Origin: Candidatus Woesearchaeota archaeon
GTDB lineage: Archaea; Nanobdellota; Nanobdellia; Woesearchaeales; WJIZ01
Direction: 5' to 3'
DNA: 32,836 nucleotides
NCBI GenBank assembly: GCA_018221205.1
Contig: JAAOYF010000044.1
Location: 1 to 32,836 of the forward strand
Below the pieces are notes generated by a model. It saw only the letters and a list, made by a program, of their open reading frames with translations, was not told the origin of the DNA and did not search any database. Position numbers and translations under genes: made by a program. Shown here piece by piece: positions 13,173 through 21,757 of this stretch. The first letter of the stretch is position 1, and the number at the start of each line of letters is the position of its first letter.

Positions 13173-14767
13173 GAGTCATCCTCCTCATCATTTTCATCGT
13201 CATTGATCTCGACACTTTTCTCAAGCACCCTGGCTTCTATGCGTTCCCTGATTTCAATCTGCTTTCCTTCAGCTGTCTCGATCCGGACCTCTCTTCTTAG
13301 CTCATTTGTGTCACGGATGTTTTTCACTCGTGCCTCGAAGGCCTTTATCCTGCTTCTCGCGACTTCTGGTGCAATATCGGGTGTTATCTCCTTGAATTCC
13401 TTGCTGAGCTCCTCGATCTTAGCTAATAGGTCAGAGACATCTTCGCCTTCTGCTTTCTTTGCTCGCACTTCTCTTTTTAATTCAGCGATATCTTTGGCGA
13501 GCTCTTTCTTGATCTCGTAGTTATCGGTTACTTGTTCCCTTCGTTCTTCGAACCTTTCCTTGGCTTCGTCCCATCTCTGCTTGATCTCTTCAACTTTTTC
13601 CTGAGACAACTCACCATCTTGGTACTTTTCCTTGAATTTCTCCATTACCTTGATCTTTGCAGCGAGGTCTGCCAAATCTGCCCCATCTTTCTTGAGCGCT
13701 TTGGCTTTTCTCTTGAAGTCATTTAGCTGTCTGGTGAACTGGGCATTGTTATGCTTGATTCTCAGCTCTAGCTCAGTTTCTTCAACTTCATCAGAGTCTT
13801 CGTGCTTGGCATCCTTGATCCTTGCTCGTAGCTCACCGCGTTCACCTTCTGGAACTAAATTATGCACTTCATCCTTGAATGCCTTGATGATTCTCCGAGC
13901 TTCCTGGATGGCAGCTTCAAATTCCTCCTGAGTCATGGTCTGCGGATCTATACCTTCTCTGAATGCTTTTAATTCAGCAAAAATCTCTTCTAGCGTAGTT
14001 GTATCCTTTTCTAATGCTTTAATCCTTTCAATTAAGATAGCAGCTTGTGCTTCATGCCGTAGTATCTTCTTCAAGAGTTGATAGGCTCTGACCATGTGGC
14101 CTCTTGGAGCATCGGTTACAGGCTCTTCCTCACCGATCTCATCTTCATCATCAACTTCCTCTTCTGTCTTATCAAGGAATTTTCCTCTTGCGTCATTTGC
14201 AAGATCCTTCGCTTCCTCAGCAAGGGCCTCTGCTTCTTCATAATTGCCAGCATCGAATGCTTCTTGAGCTTGGGCAAGGAAATCTTTGGCTTCTTCTAGT
14301 TTCTCCTTAGAAAGCTCGACCTCTTTACCGTCTGCCTCAGCTTCAGCAATCTCTTCCTCTGCCTTGGCTATCTCCTTTTCAGCATCCTCAATCTCCTTAG
14401 CAGCATCTTCAGTAAGATCCTCTTCATCTTCCTCATCAGTCTCATCTTCGAGGTCTTCACATTCTCCTGCATCGCAGAACTTATCTGCATCACAGTCAGT
14501 GTCTTCTACGCACTCAACTTCATCTTCCTCATCAGTCTCATCTTCTTCATCTGTTTCGTCTTCGTCATCAGAGTCATCTAAAACACACTCTGAAGGTAAT
14601 GGACATCCATCATCATCCAAACTGACATCATCATCCAATTCATATCCTTCCTCGCATTCTACAACAGTATATGTTGGACAATCATCATTAATTTCGTCAC
14701 TTTCAGCTATTGCCACTGCGGAAAAGAGCAGCAAAAAACACATCAATATCGTAAACAGTTGCTTCAT
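13169..14767 (-). CDS. Secreted acidic coiled-coil protein, about 532 aa
   Basis: Not a recognised family. A signal peptide (MKQLFTILMCFLLLFSAVAI, then AESDE) is followed by a Cys-rich acidic N-terminus (CPTYTVVECEEGYELDDD ... CPLPSEC; then CVEDTDCDADKFCDAGEC). An extremely acidic linker with repeated DETDEED comes next, and then about 380 residues of charged heptad-like helix (AAKEIEDAEKEIAKAEEEIA; REQVTDNYEIKKELAKDIAE). It ends in a DDENDEEDDS tail. It probably forms a long extracellular coiled coil. Two in-frame ATGs exist, at 14773 and 14767. The SD AGAGGT (14774-14779) touches the first and lies 6 nt from the second, so 14767 is preferred. The short leader and SD contrast with the leaderless neighbours. 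It overlaps the downstream lipoprotein gene by 4 bp (ATGA). Confidence 0.82.
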   Translation of the reverse strand: MKQLFTILMCFLLLFSAVAIAESDEINDDCPTYTVVECEEGYELDDDVSLDDDGCPLPSECVLDDSDDEDETDEEDETDEEDEVECVEDTDCDADKFCDAGECEDLEDETDEEDEEDLTEDAAKEIEDAEKEIAKAEEEIAEAEADGKEVELSKEKLEEAKDFLAQAQEAFDAGNYEEAEALAEEAKDLANDARGKFLDKTEEEVDDEDEIGEEEPVTDAPRGHMVRAYQLLKKILRHEAQAAILIERIKALEKDTTTLEEIFAELKAFREGIDPQTMTQEEFEAAIQEARRIIKAFKDEVHNLVPEGERGELRARIKDAKHEDSDEVEETELELRIKHNNAQFTRQLNDFKRKAKALKKDGADLADLAAKIKVMEKFKEKYQDGELSQEKVEEIKQRWDEAKERFEERREQVTDNYEIKKELAKDIAELKREVRAKKAEGEDVSDLLAKIEELSKEFKEITPDIAPEVARSRIKAFEARVKNIRDTNELRREVRIETAEGKQIEIRERIEARVLEKSVEINDDENDEEDDS

Positions 14768-14773
14768 TTTCAT

Positions 14774-14820
14774 ACCTCTGGCTTATGCTGTACATCTAAT
14801 AAGATGAGACAGTGTATAAG
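14774..14820 (-). promoter_or_regulatory. Promoter (CTTATACACT) and SD (AGAGGT) of the acidic coiled-coil gene
   Basis: On the minus strand a TATA-like CTTATACACT (14811-14820) predicts a start of transcription near 14790. That leaves a leader of about 20 nt containing AGAGGT (14774-14779). This SD decides for ATG 14767 by its 6-nt spacing. Confidence 0.45.
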
Positions 14821-14945
14821 TCCTTAATGGACTTTATGGAACTGGGCTTTTTAAAGTTTTCTGTTAATTGCGCTATCAGTATACCATTATACACATAAAT
14901 ATATCAGATATATAAGAAAATGGGGGTTATTTTTCCATATGAGGA

Positions 14946-14998
14946 GGAATATCAAGAACTTAGAGACAACTGTCTCTGGGCCAAAATCTCGATATTCC
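14946..14998. ncRNA. Nested stem-loop in the 237-bp space after polB, candidate structured RNA
   Basis: An 11-bp outer stem pairs 14946-14956 (GGAATATCAAG) with 14988-14998 (CTCGATATTCC). It is perfect with one G-U pair if transcribed from the minus strand and has one A-C mismatch from the plus strand. Inside it is a 6-bp hairpin, AGAGAC-AACT-GTCTCT (14962-14977). On the minus strand it would begin 13 nt after the polymerase stop and act as a 3' UTR structure. On the plus strand, ATATATAAG (14908-14916) lies about 30 bp before the element, so an independent small RNA is possible. The rest of 14821-14945 is AT-rich with no gene. Confidence 0.4.
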
Positions 14999-15010
14999 TT
15001 GATAATGCAC

Positions 15011-17356
15011 CTATTGGAATTTAGAAAGGTCAGTCTGTTTATGCGGAGAGATAAGATCATCAAAGGTCTGATCCTGGAAGCTCAAGATGGAATCTGCTAT
15101 AGGCTTCAATTGCTTCTCTATATAATGAGCGTAATCAAGTTTTGAGGTCTGCTTTTCCAAAGGTTCTGGACCGTTGATGGTTATCACATACTCGATTATT
15201 CCAGGCAGCTCTCTTCCCAATAATCTGGCTGCCTTGATATGTGGAGGGGTGGTCTTGACATACTGGGAGACGCCTTTCCTGATCGCTTTTTTGTATACTA
15301 AGAGATTATCCATCTTGCCGTTTTTCAGCTCAGCCACAAAATTACGTACATAGGCTTCAACTGGCTTGTCATGGAAGATATGATCCAACAATTCCATCTG
15401 GAATTTCTTTGAGAGATCGGTCCAGTCGCGTCTTACAAATTCCAGACCCACTATCTGTATCTTCTCTTTCTCTCCTTTCTTGATCATGCCTGCGTATCTT
15501 TTTTTGGCGCCAGATTCTGAGCCCCTTACTTTGGGCATGAGGAACTTGAAGAATGACTTCTCGAATTCCAACTCCAAGAAGGATGTCCTGCCAAATGCCT
15601 CTTTCACATAGTTCTGATAGAAGTTATTGATATGGGACTTCAGCTCTGTCCCTATCCTGTTCGCTTTTTCCGGATCAGCTGTATTGACGAAAATAGAATC
15701 AGTATCGCCATAGATGACTTCATAGCCTTTCTCCTGGATCTTTTCAGCTGATAATTTAATAAGGAACTGGCCGAAATGGGTTATGGCATTGGCCATCTCT
15801 ATAGAATAGAACCTGCATGTCGGGTTTGCTAGCACGCCGAAGAAGGAATTCATCAGTATCTTTATGGCCTGACTTCCTAGATTATCCTTTCTTTTTTTCG
15901 CCAAATCCCTTTGCTCCCATAATCGATTGATAAGTACAGGCAGGATGCCCTCTTCATTCTTGAAATGCGCCTGATTCGGCGACTCAATCAGATCCTCTTT
16001 CTCCTTTTCAGAGAGGGTCTTGTATATTTCCTGAGGAACAAAACTGTAAGGGTCAATATTGAATGTTCGGATGATGCTTGGATACAGGCTCTTGAAATCT
16101 AAAACGATGATGCCGTTATAGATTCCGGGCTTTGACTGCATGACAAAGCCTCCTTTTATCCGTTCATCACGCTCATTGACAAAGGCTGTCGGTGCAACTA
16201 ATTTTCTCTCTAATAATTCTCCTAAATATAATGAGTCTAGCGAAGCTATGCTTGCATTCACCCTATCCAGCTGCATCCTGGTGAGGATGCTCCTTCGTAT
16301 GGAAAGGTCGAGAGTATTGGATTTTATGATTATCTCATATGCCAATCGTGCATCCTGCAGGTTGTAATCGACCAATTTTTGTGGGTCTTCATGATAGATG
16401 TTCTCTATGACCTTATGGCGATCCGGCCCGGCGATGAGCTTCTCTTCTCCTAAGATGGTCTTAGCAGCTGTATTGAGCTTGTAATCATCCAATCTTAAGA
16501 AAGAGACTTTCATCAGATGGATGCCGTCAATAACAGCGCGGCCAGGAAAGTTAGCAGAGGAATCAATGAAAAATGAGTCTGTCAGCCTCAGGGTGCATTC
16601 GCGATCGGATCTCCCCAACACAAAAGGGAGATTGTACTTTCGGAAAAGATCTCTGATCAATTTGAAATCAAAATCAATGACATTCCAGCCTGTGATGACA
16701 TCAGGGTCTTCCTTGAGGACGATATTCTTGAATTCTTCGAGCACCTCTTTCTCTGTTGCGAAAGAATCTGCACCATCATACTTCTTATCATTTACCAGAA
16801 GGACTTTCTTGATATTTTTTGAGTATATCCCCAGCGCGTAGAGCTTCTTGTTATCCATGCTTGTCTCTATATCTAGAGAGAGTATATTCAGCTCAGGCCA
16901 GAATTCGGTCGGTCTGATTTCTGGATTAAGAAAGACTTTATCGACGAAGAAGCCTTCTTCTTTTTGCGCTTTCCCTTCAATCTCCATGCATGCCTTTATC
17001 TTATGATCTATCATAAATCTGTATGAGAACCTGATATCTGCCTCAAAACAGGTGATATGGTTGTCCAGGAATATCTTTTTCAATTCAGGGACTTCTTTCG
17101 GCACTGTCAACGTGACTCTAGAGACAGGCTCGTCATTGAAATTATGGAAATCTGAATCATCTACTTCTATGTTCTTCAGATCCAGGCTCTTTATGAGATC
17201 CTGGGCTTTTGACGCATCTGTCTTCTTTACCCAGAAATAAGGACGGAAATCACTTATCGTGACAAAGGATTCTCCATTCTCTAATCTACCGAAGAGCATG
17301 ACTTGGGCCTTGCTTCCATCAACCCTATACGTCGGATAGACGATGAATCCTTTCAT
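15011..17356 (-). CDS. polB: Family B DNA polymerase, E. coli Pol II (PolB/DinA)-like
   Basis: A 781-residue family B polymerase with proofreading. The exonuclease motifs are DIE (162-164), the NVIDFD region (225-230) and YNLQD (331-335). The polymerase motifs are DFKSLYPSIIRTFNIDP (420-436), K-I-L-M-NSFFG (499-507) and YGDTDSIF (549-556). The GSESGAKKRYAG, GLEFVRRDWT and NGPEPLEKQTSKLDYAHYIE segments track E. coli Pol II closely, so this is the Pol II/DinA group, linked to translesion or repair synthesis, and not the main archaeal PolB1/B3 or PolD replicase. The C-terminus ends QTDLSKFQ (774-781), a PCNA-interacting (PIP) motif where E. coli Pol II has a beta-clamp motif. A TATA box (minus strand, about 17377-17389) precedes ATG 17356 at leaderless spacing. 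Confidence 0.95.
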   Translation of the reverse strand: MKGFIVYPTYRVDGSKAQVMLFGRLENGESFVTISDFRPYFWVKKTDASKAQDLIKSLDLKNIEVDDSDFHNFNDEPVSRVTLTVPKEVPELKKIFLDNHITCFEADIRFSYRFMIDHKIKACMEIEGKAQKEEGFFVDKVFLNPEIRPTEFWPELNILSLDIETSMDNKKLYALGIYSKNIKKVLLVNDKKYDGADSFATEKEVLEEFKNIVLKEDPDVITGWNVIDFDFKLIRDLFRKYNLPFVLGRSDRECTLRLTDSFFIDSSANFPGRAVIDGIHLMKVSFLRLDDYKLNTAAKTILGEEKLIAGPDRHKVIENIYHEDPQKLVDYNLQDARLAYEIIIKSNTLDLSIRRSILTRMQLDRVNASIASLDSLYLGELLERKLVAPTAFVNERDERIKGGFVMQSKPGIYNGIIVLDFKSLYPSIIRTFNIDPYSFVPQEIYKTLSEKEKEDLIESPNQAHFKNEEGILPVLINRLWEQRDLAKKRKDNLGSQAIKILMNSFFGVLANPTCRFYSIEMANAITHFGQFLIKLSAEKIQEKGYEVIYGDTDSIFVNTADPEKANRIGTELKSHINNFYQNYVKEAFGRTSFLELEFEKSFFKFLMPKVRGSESGAKKRYAGMIKKGEKEKIQIVGLEFVRRDWTDLSKKFQMELLDHIFHDKPVEAYVRNFVAELKNGKMDNLLVYKKAIRKGVSQYVKTTPPHIKAARLLGRELPGIIEYVITINGPEPLEKQTSKLDYAHYIEKQLKPIADSILSFQDQTFDDLISPHKQTDLSKFQ

Positions 17357-17468
17357 GGTGATAAGAAAGAAGAGTGTATTTTTAATATTTTGGCTTATTT
17401 CTTTGCCATTGCACTTTCTTGCTTCAGCAGCCTTTTTCGCGCTCGATCTGCTCGACAGATGCCAGATG
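17357..17468. other. 112-bp intergenic region between the surface operon and polB
   Basis: It holds the polB TATA box (minus strand AATATTAAAAATA, about 17377-17389). The part next to the 447-aa gene stop (about 17405-17468) is more GC-rich and reads without stops in one minus frame, perhaps a remnant of a longer C-terminus. No gene is called. Confidence 0.4.
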
Positions 17469-18812
17469 TTAAGGCCAAGTGGAGTTAATCAGCTTTCCCA
17501 CCTGATCCACGATGGTTGCATTGGTGGCATTCTGCAGCTGCAGGACATAGAGCGCGGGAGAGATGTTAAAGAGCCCACTTAACGTAGATTCTCCTGCAGA
17601 GACGTAATTGAACGCCCATCGTTTATTGTTATAGACTGCAAACTTATCAAAGACACCACTGAATTCATCTCCATTGAGATTCTTTGCAGAGACCTTCTGG
17701 CTGTCATAGATAGTTGCAGATCCTCCTATTTCGCTTCTTATGATGCCAAGCTCAATGGAATAATCTCCATCAGATTCGGAAGCACCCCCTATCTGCATGA
17801 GCAGTGCGCCTGAAGAGCTGCTCAGATTCTCTATTCCTGTTGAGGACTTGCATCCTATGTAGACATTATGCTGGCCTGGCGTCGGCAGCTCATCAGCCGG
17901 ATCGAGAGTGCAGGTATGGCTTGTCGTTCCTTGTCCTGAACATGTCCCGTTTCGTGCAGCGCCCATATCAGTGTAGTTCAGATTTTCATCCCCCATTCTA
18001 CACCAGGCGTTGATATCAGAAGAAAATGTGAAAGTGGGTGTGGTGTCTAAGGTATAATAGGGCGATTCGTTGTCACCGCCACAGGAAGTGCAAGTGAATC
18101 CAGAAAGGATTGGCGGATTGTTACCAGTAAAAGGCCTGTCTTCTGTGCTCACCCAGAAATCATCTATATAATAATGGAAATTGTCACGCGGGTAGAAGTC
18201 TATCGTGCTGAATGCGATCGTACCGTACCCTGAAAAAGTATAACAAAGTTCACCATCTTGATAAAAGAGCGCATCATTTTCTGTGATATTAAAGGTCATG
18301 TTCTTCCATGCGGAAGCAGTGAACGTATCTGCAGAACAGGAATATGCCCCGGCATCATCGGCAGGGCGCCAGTCTTGGCCTGTTGGACCGTATATCCCTA
18401 TATAGGACCCATTCGCAGCATTTAGTCGTATTGATATATATTTAGATGCCGATGTAGCCATTATACTCCAATGGGCAACACCCTTGAAGATGGAACTGTT
18501 GAGATTAGCCTTTATGTACTGTCCCTTCGAAGATGCTCCAGGATAGATATCAATGCTCTTATTATGCCTATAGACAGTGCCAGTCGTATAGGTTGCCGTT
18601 CCTTCATCAAGCGTGTATATCCATCCATAGTCATCAAGATGCTCTCCATTCGATGGTGTTGAGCTGTTCAATGCCGCATCGCCATCCAATCCGTCAGTGA
18701 CATAGTACTGGCCGTTGAAGTGATAGTCTTCCAGGTCATAAGAGAAGTCAAGAGCAATGCTGAAGGAGCTGAGCACTATCACTAAACAAGCAAAGAGGAG
18801 TGTTCGTTTCAT
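17469..18812 (-). CDS. Secreted surface protein with LamG/concanavalin-like N-terminal region, 447 aa
   Basis: A signal peptide (MKRTLLFACLVIVLSSFSIA) precedes a beta-rich extracellular protein. Residues about 20-225 resemble a jelly-roll/LamG-type domain (DGLDGDAALNSST ... YHFNGQYY; IRLNAANGSYIGIYG; DALFYQDGELCYTF; YYIDDFWVSTE). A Cys-containing Ig-like part follows (CTSCGGDNESPYYTLDTTP ... CRMGDENLNYT ... HTCTLDP). The C-terminus ends LYVLQLQNATNATIVDQVGK plus a short tail. Many N-x-S/T sequons suggest N-glycosylation. It is the last gene of a five-gene operon, overlapping the 197-aa gene by 4 bp (ATGA), with a strong SD (minus strand GGAGGAG, 18818-18824) 5 nt before ATG 18812. The domain assignment is by appearance only; ligand and role are unknown. 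Confidence 0.8.
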   Translation of the reverse strand: MKRTLLFACLVIVLSSFSIALDFSYDLEDYHFNGQYYVTDGLDGDAALNSSTPSNGEHLDDYGWIYTLDEGTATYTTGTVYRHNKSIDIYPGASSKGQYIKANLNSSIFKGVAHWSIMATSASKYISIRLNAANGSYIGIYGPTGQDWRPADDAGAYSCSADTFTASAWKNMTFNITENDALFYQDGELCYTFSGYGTIAFSTIDFYPRDNFHYYIDDFWVSTEDRPFTGNNPPILSGFTCTSCGGDNESPYYTLDTTPTFTFSSDINAWCRMGDENLNYTDMGAARNGTCSGQGTTSHTCTLDPADELPTPGQHNVYIGCKSSTGIENLSSSSGALLMQIGGASESDGDYSIELGIIRSEIGGSATIYDSQKVSAKNLNGDEFSGVFDKFAVYNNKRWAFNYVSAGESTLSGLFNISPALYVLQLQNATNATIVDQVGKLINSTWP

Positions 18813-19402
18813 TTTAGCTCCTCCACTTCCAGCTTTTCCAGGAAGAAGCTTTCATCTTCTTCAGTGAACTCATACTGAGAATTCTTCACAAGCCTCGTCA
18901 CACCCTCTTTTGTTATCCTGAACTGGATGCACGACTCTCCCGGCTTGCATATGCCGTTGTTGTCGCCATCATATTTTGAATCGCAGGTTATGATTGCTGC
19001 TTCTCCATCTGCTTCATAGCTGCATTTCCCCCAATCTCCATAGTTAAGATTGTAATTCTTTATCGATACATCCTCAACGCTGATTGCAAACTCTTTCTCT
19101 TTACATTCTTCCCTGCTTTTCTGGACCGTATTTGTTCCCGTCCTGCAGGTGTAGGTGTAGTTCTTATCTTGCATGGAACACGACTTGTTCAATGGCTCGT
19201 CGTCGCATATTGGTATCTCGGCACTGGCGATACACGTGCCATATATTGGCTGTTCCTCCTGCCAGGTTAACGTTTTGCATTCCTTCTTCTCTTCCAAGCT
19301 TATATCCTGGGTTACCTCTACTTTGGATGTTTTCATGGCGCTATAGACCACTAGCGATGCAATCGCCAAGACAGCAACAATGATTACAATGTTTTTTTTC
19401 AT
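18809..19402 (-). CDS. Membrane-anchored Cys-rich extracellular protein, 197 aa
   Basis: One N-terminal membrane anchor (IVIIVAVLAIASLVVYSAM, about 5-23) is followed by an extracellular domain with ten cysteines, probably five disulfides (KEC, GTC, PIC, KSC, YTC, EEC, GKC, ITC, GIC, ESC). A loop DGDNNGIC near the middle of the second half resembles a calcium-binding EF-hand/dockerin-type loop. I do not recognise the family. It lies 14 bp after the 778-aa gene and overlaps the 447-aa gene by 4 bp. The SD AAGGTGAT (minus strand, 19406-19413) is well placed before ATG 19402. Confidence 0.75.
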   Translation of the reverse strand: MKKNIVIIVAVLAIASLVVYSAMKTSKVEVTQDISLEEKKECKTLTWQEEQPIYGTCIASAEIPICDDEPLNKSCSMQDKNYTYTCRTGTNTVQKSREECKEKEFAISVEDVSIKNYNLNYGDWGKCSYEADGEAAIITCDSKYDGDNNGICKPGESCIQFRITKEGVTRLVKNSQYEFTEEDESFFLEKLEVEELK

Positions 19403-19416
19403 GTTATCACCTTGTT

Positions 19417-21753
19417 TTATGGTACCATAATAGTTATATTGGTTGAGTCTGATAAGGTGCCGTTGAAGGCAGTGGCATTAATGCCAAAGGTTCCTCCGGT
19501 GCTGAAGTTATGCTTGGCATAGACAAACGCAGTCTCATTCGGCCCCAAAGCGAATATGGTTGAGCTGTTGATAAGGCCGTCGCTGGTATCGATTGTCCAG
19601 GAGACATTGGAAAGATTGATGGTGAGGGTGTTGGTGATGTAAAATTCGAAGATTGTCTCCCTGTCAGTGAGGTTAAGGAGCTGAAGGTCGCTTGCCTGAA
19701 TATCTAGGAGTTCGATAGGCAGGATCCAGGTGTCAAGATACAGACCGTTTGTTGTAGAGAAATTCACCTTGTAATCCCCTGTCTGAGAGTAACCATGCTC
19801 CGTGTAGATGAAGGCAGTCTCATTCGGTGCAAGGGAAAGGAGATTATCAGCACTTGCAACCTGCCCATCACCTGTATTGATGCTCCAGTTGATGCCAGTC
19901 AGATTCGAGAAGGCGTTGTCATTCCTGATCTTGGCTTCAAAAACAACGTTCTTGTTCACTGTTGAAATAAGCTCGAAAGAGTCTATCTGCAGATCGCCCA
20001 CATGCACTTGTAGGGTCTTATTAGCACTAAGATTATTCCCGAAAGCATAGACAATCGCCTCAAAAGAGCCTATTGAGGAGTAATTATGTTGCACATACAC
20101 GAAGAGATCCTCTCCGGCAGTTAGATTTACTGGAGTAGTGTTGTTAAGTGAATTGCCATCCCCGAGATCAATGGTCCAGTTTATGTTGTCTAAAATAACT
20201 TGTCCATTATTTTTTATGATGAATTCAAACACTCTCTCGAAATCATTAGCATAGATCTTGCTGAAAGAGGAAACGGTTAATGAAGGAAGTGCCTCTTTCG
20301 CATTGGTGACTATATTGTTTGATTCATCAGCCTCATCAACGAAATTGTCGAAGTCAACGATGGCTGTGAAGAGTGACTCATTTATCGTCTCTTCTGCATT
20401 GAATGAGAACGTCTTGGACTCATTGACGTCGAGGAAGGAGACAGAGGACTGGTTTTCATAGCTTGCATTGTCAAACACATCAACGAAGATGTTGAAAGCA
20501 GGCGCTTCTCCTGTGTTGTTGATAACAATGCTGACATTCGTGACGTTCGTGGTTTCGTTAAAGGTTGTGTTAATGCTGATGATGAGATCAGGTAATGGGG
20601 ACCGCTCAAAATCAGTGTAATATGTAATATTTGTCGTATGGGCATCAAAGACAATGTCCTTTGTTTGATTTCCTATAGACAGTTTGGCAAATGAAAGGAT
20701 AAATTCCCCGTTGTAATAAGTTGAATAGATATCTTTTCCTTCTATTTCTATATCTACAATTTGCAATCCTGTACTGAGAGTCTCGTTTTTAGCGAGAGAT
20801 GCGATAAAGTTGTTGTCAAGATCATAGAGGGCAGCTTCTAGAGTATAATCATCAGCAGATTTTACATTGATAGTAAAATTAAATCTGAAAATATCAGAGA
20901 GGTTGTTTGAGTTGTTGTCTATTTGACTGCTTTCGATTGACTTGATGTAGGAGGTTTTAGCAAAATCTTCATAGTTGTAGGAGAAAGTGTTATGCGAGAA
21001 TTCTATGATTTTATTCCCAATTTGAACACTTTCAACACTTAATGTGCCATTAAAATGAGTTGACTTTATCGTTTCATTATCAAAATCAATGGAGACAACC
21101 TGAGCCGGACTTGAAAGTGTTGTTTCCTTTGTAGCAGAGATAATAGAATCATTATATTCCAGATTTACTGAAATATTCACTGTTTCGTTCTTTGTCACGT
21201 CTAAAGATACATTAATCCTGATAAGAGCATTGTTCACATTTTCATCAGACAGAGCAGTTATATTCGTTCCCGTTTCATAATCTGCATAAGTCGAGGTATT
21301 GTATTTTCTGCTTTCATAGACGATCTGCCCGATTTCATTATAGATTCGCGCGTAATACGCATATTGGGACTGCGAGAGGAAAAAAGTGCTGATATTCATG
21401 ATAAAAGACGGATTTGTAGAGGAAATACTCCTCGTGTCAGAGACAATAGGCAGATCTTCATCTTCAAAGAAGATGTTGGCCGTAAAATTCGCTGATGTGC
21501 TATAATCCGTTGTTAGGTTGAAGATAATGGTATCATTCTGGCCATTTGAATCAGAGTCAACGATGGTATCTGCAAAAGAGGTTATATTAATCGTCCCATC
21601 ATAGAATGATGTGTCAAGATTCGAAACATAATCTTCGAGAGTGAGAGCAGACGCAAATGATATTGCTAGAATGAAAATTAGCAAAGCTATACCTCCCTCA
21701 GTGTATTTATTAGGTAGGTTCAATGGATTCTCTTTCCTAATCTTTGTACTCAT
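19417..21753 (-). CDS. Large secreted CARDB/PKD-like repeat surface protein, 778 aa
   Basis: An N-terminal hydrophobic signal (GIALLIFILAISFASALTLE) leads into a Ser/Thr/Asn-rich, all-beta extracellular protein with very many N-glycosylation sequons. A CARDB-like domain sits at about residues 390-485 (PDLIISINTTFNETTNVTNV ... NNTGEAPAFNIFVDVFDNAS ... VDEADESNN). It is followed by three tandem units of 96-97 residues marked by INWTIDLGDG, INWSINTGDG and VSWTIDTSDG, each ending in a G-x-F/Y-x-(V/A/I) strand like PKD or Ig-like folds. The first 380 residues contain further beta domains (ITSFADTIVDSDSNGQNDTI; IKSIESSQIDNNSNNLSDIF). It is probably a surface-layer or adhesive fibre component. The gene follows the 164-aa membrane gene by 4 bp in a five-gene operon. 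Confidence 0.8.
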   Translation of the reverse strand: MSTKIRKENPLNLPNKYTEGGIALLIFILAISFASALTLEDYVSNLDTSFYDGTINITSFADTIVDSDSNGQNDTIIFNLTTDYSTSANFTANIFFEDEDLPIVSDTRSISSTNPSFIMNISTFFLSQSQYAYYARIYNEIGQIVYESRKYNTSTYADYETGTNITALSDENVNNALIRINVSLDVTKNETVNISVNLEYNDSIISATKETTLSSPAQVVSIDFDNETIKSTHFNGTLSVESVQIGNKIIEFSHNTFSYNYEDFAKTSYIKSIESSQIDNNSNNLSDIFRFNFTINVKSADDYTLEAALYDLDNNFIASLAKNETLSTGLQIVDIEIEGKDIYSTYYNGEFILSFAKLSIGNQTKDIVFDAHTTNITYYTDFERSPLPDLIISINTTFNETTNVTNVSIVINNTGEAPAFNIFVDVFDNASYENQSSVSFLDVNESKTFSFNAEETINESLFTAIVDFDNFVDEADESNNIVTNAKEALPSLTVSSFSKIYANDFERVFEFIIKNNGQVILDNINWTIDLGDGNSLNNTTPVNLTAGEDLFVYVQHNYSSIGSFEAIVYAFGNNLSANKTLQVHVGDLQIDSFELISTVNKNVVFEAKIRNDNAFSNLTGINWSINTGDGQVASADNLLSLAPNETAFIYTEHGYSQTGDYKVNFSTTNGLYLDTWILPIELLDIQASDLQLLNLTDRETIFEFYITNTLTINLSNVSWTIDTSDGLINSSTIFALGPNETAFVYAKHNFSTGGTFGINATAFNGTLSDSTNITIMVP
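19420..20280 (-). repeat. Three tandem 96-97-residue beta-domain repeats in the 778-aa protein
   Basis: The C-terminal third of the 778-aa protein contains three units with the same order: L..SF....N....FEF.I.N.....L.N(I/V)(N/S)W(S/T)I(D/N)..DG......L.L...E...VY..H..S..G.F/Y. The tryptophans are 96-97 residues apart. DNA identity between units is low, so the duplications are old. Confidence 0.75.
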
Positions 21754-21757
21754 TGTT

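Noticed and set aside
14286-14807. Long serine-rich open frame on the plus strand.
   Set aside because: It is the mirror of the Asp/Glu-rich coding strand of the coiled-coil gene, whose signal peptide, SD and operon partner all support the minus strand.
14939-15145. Open frame of 68 codons on the plus strand starting near the stem-loop, with a TATA-like box upstream.
   Set aside because: It runs antisense through the end of polB with no recognisable composition or motif; the structured-RNA reading explains the upstream part better.
17405-17468. Stop-free minus frame (LSSRSSAKKAAEARKC...) after the 447-aa gene.
   Set aside because: There is no start codon or SD, and it is short; it may be a decayed C-terminus but does not support a gene or pseudogene call.
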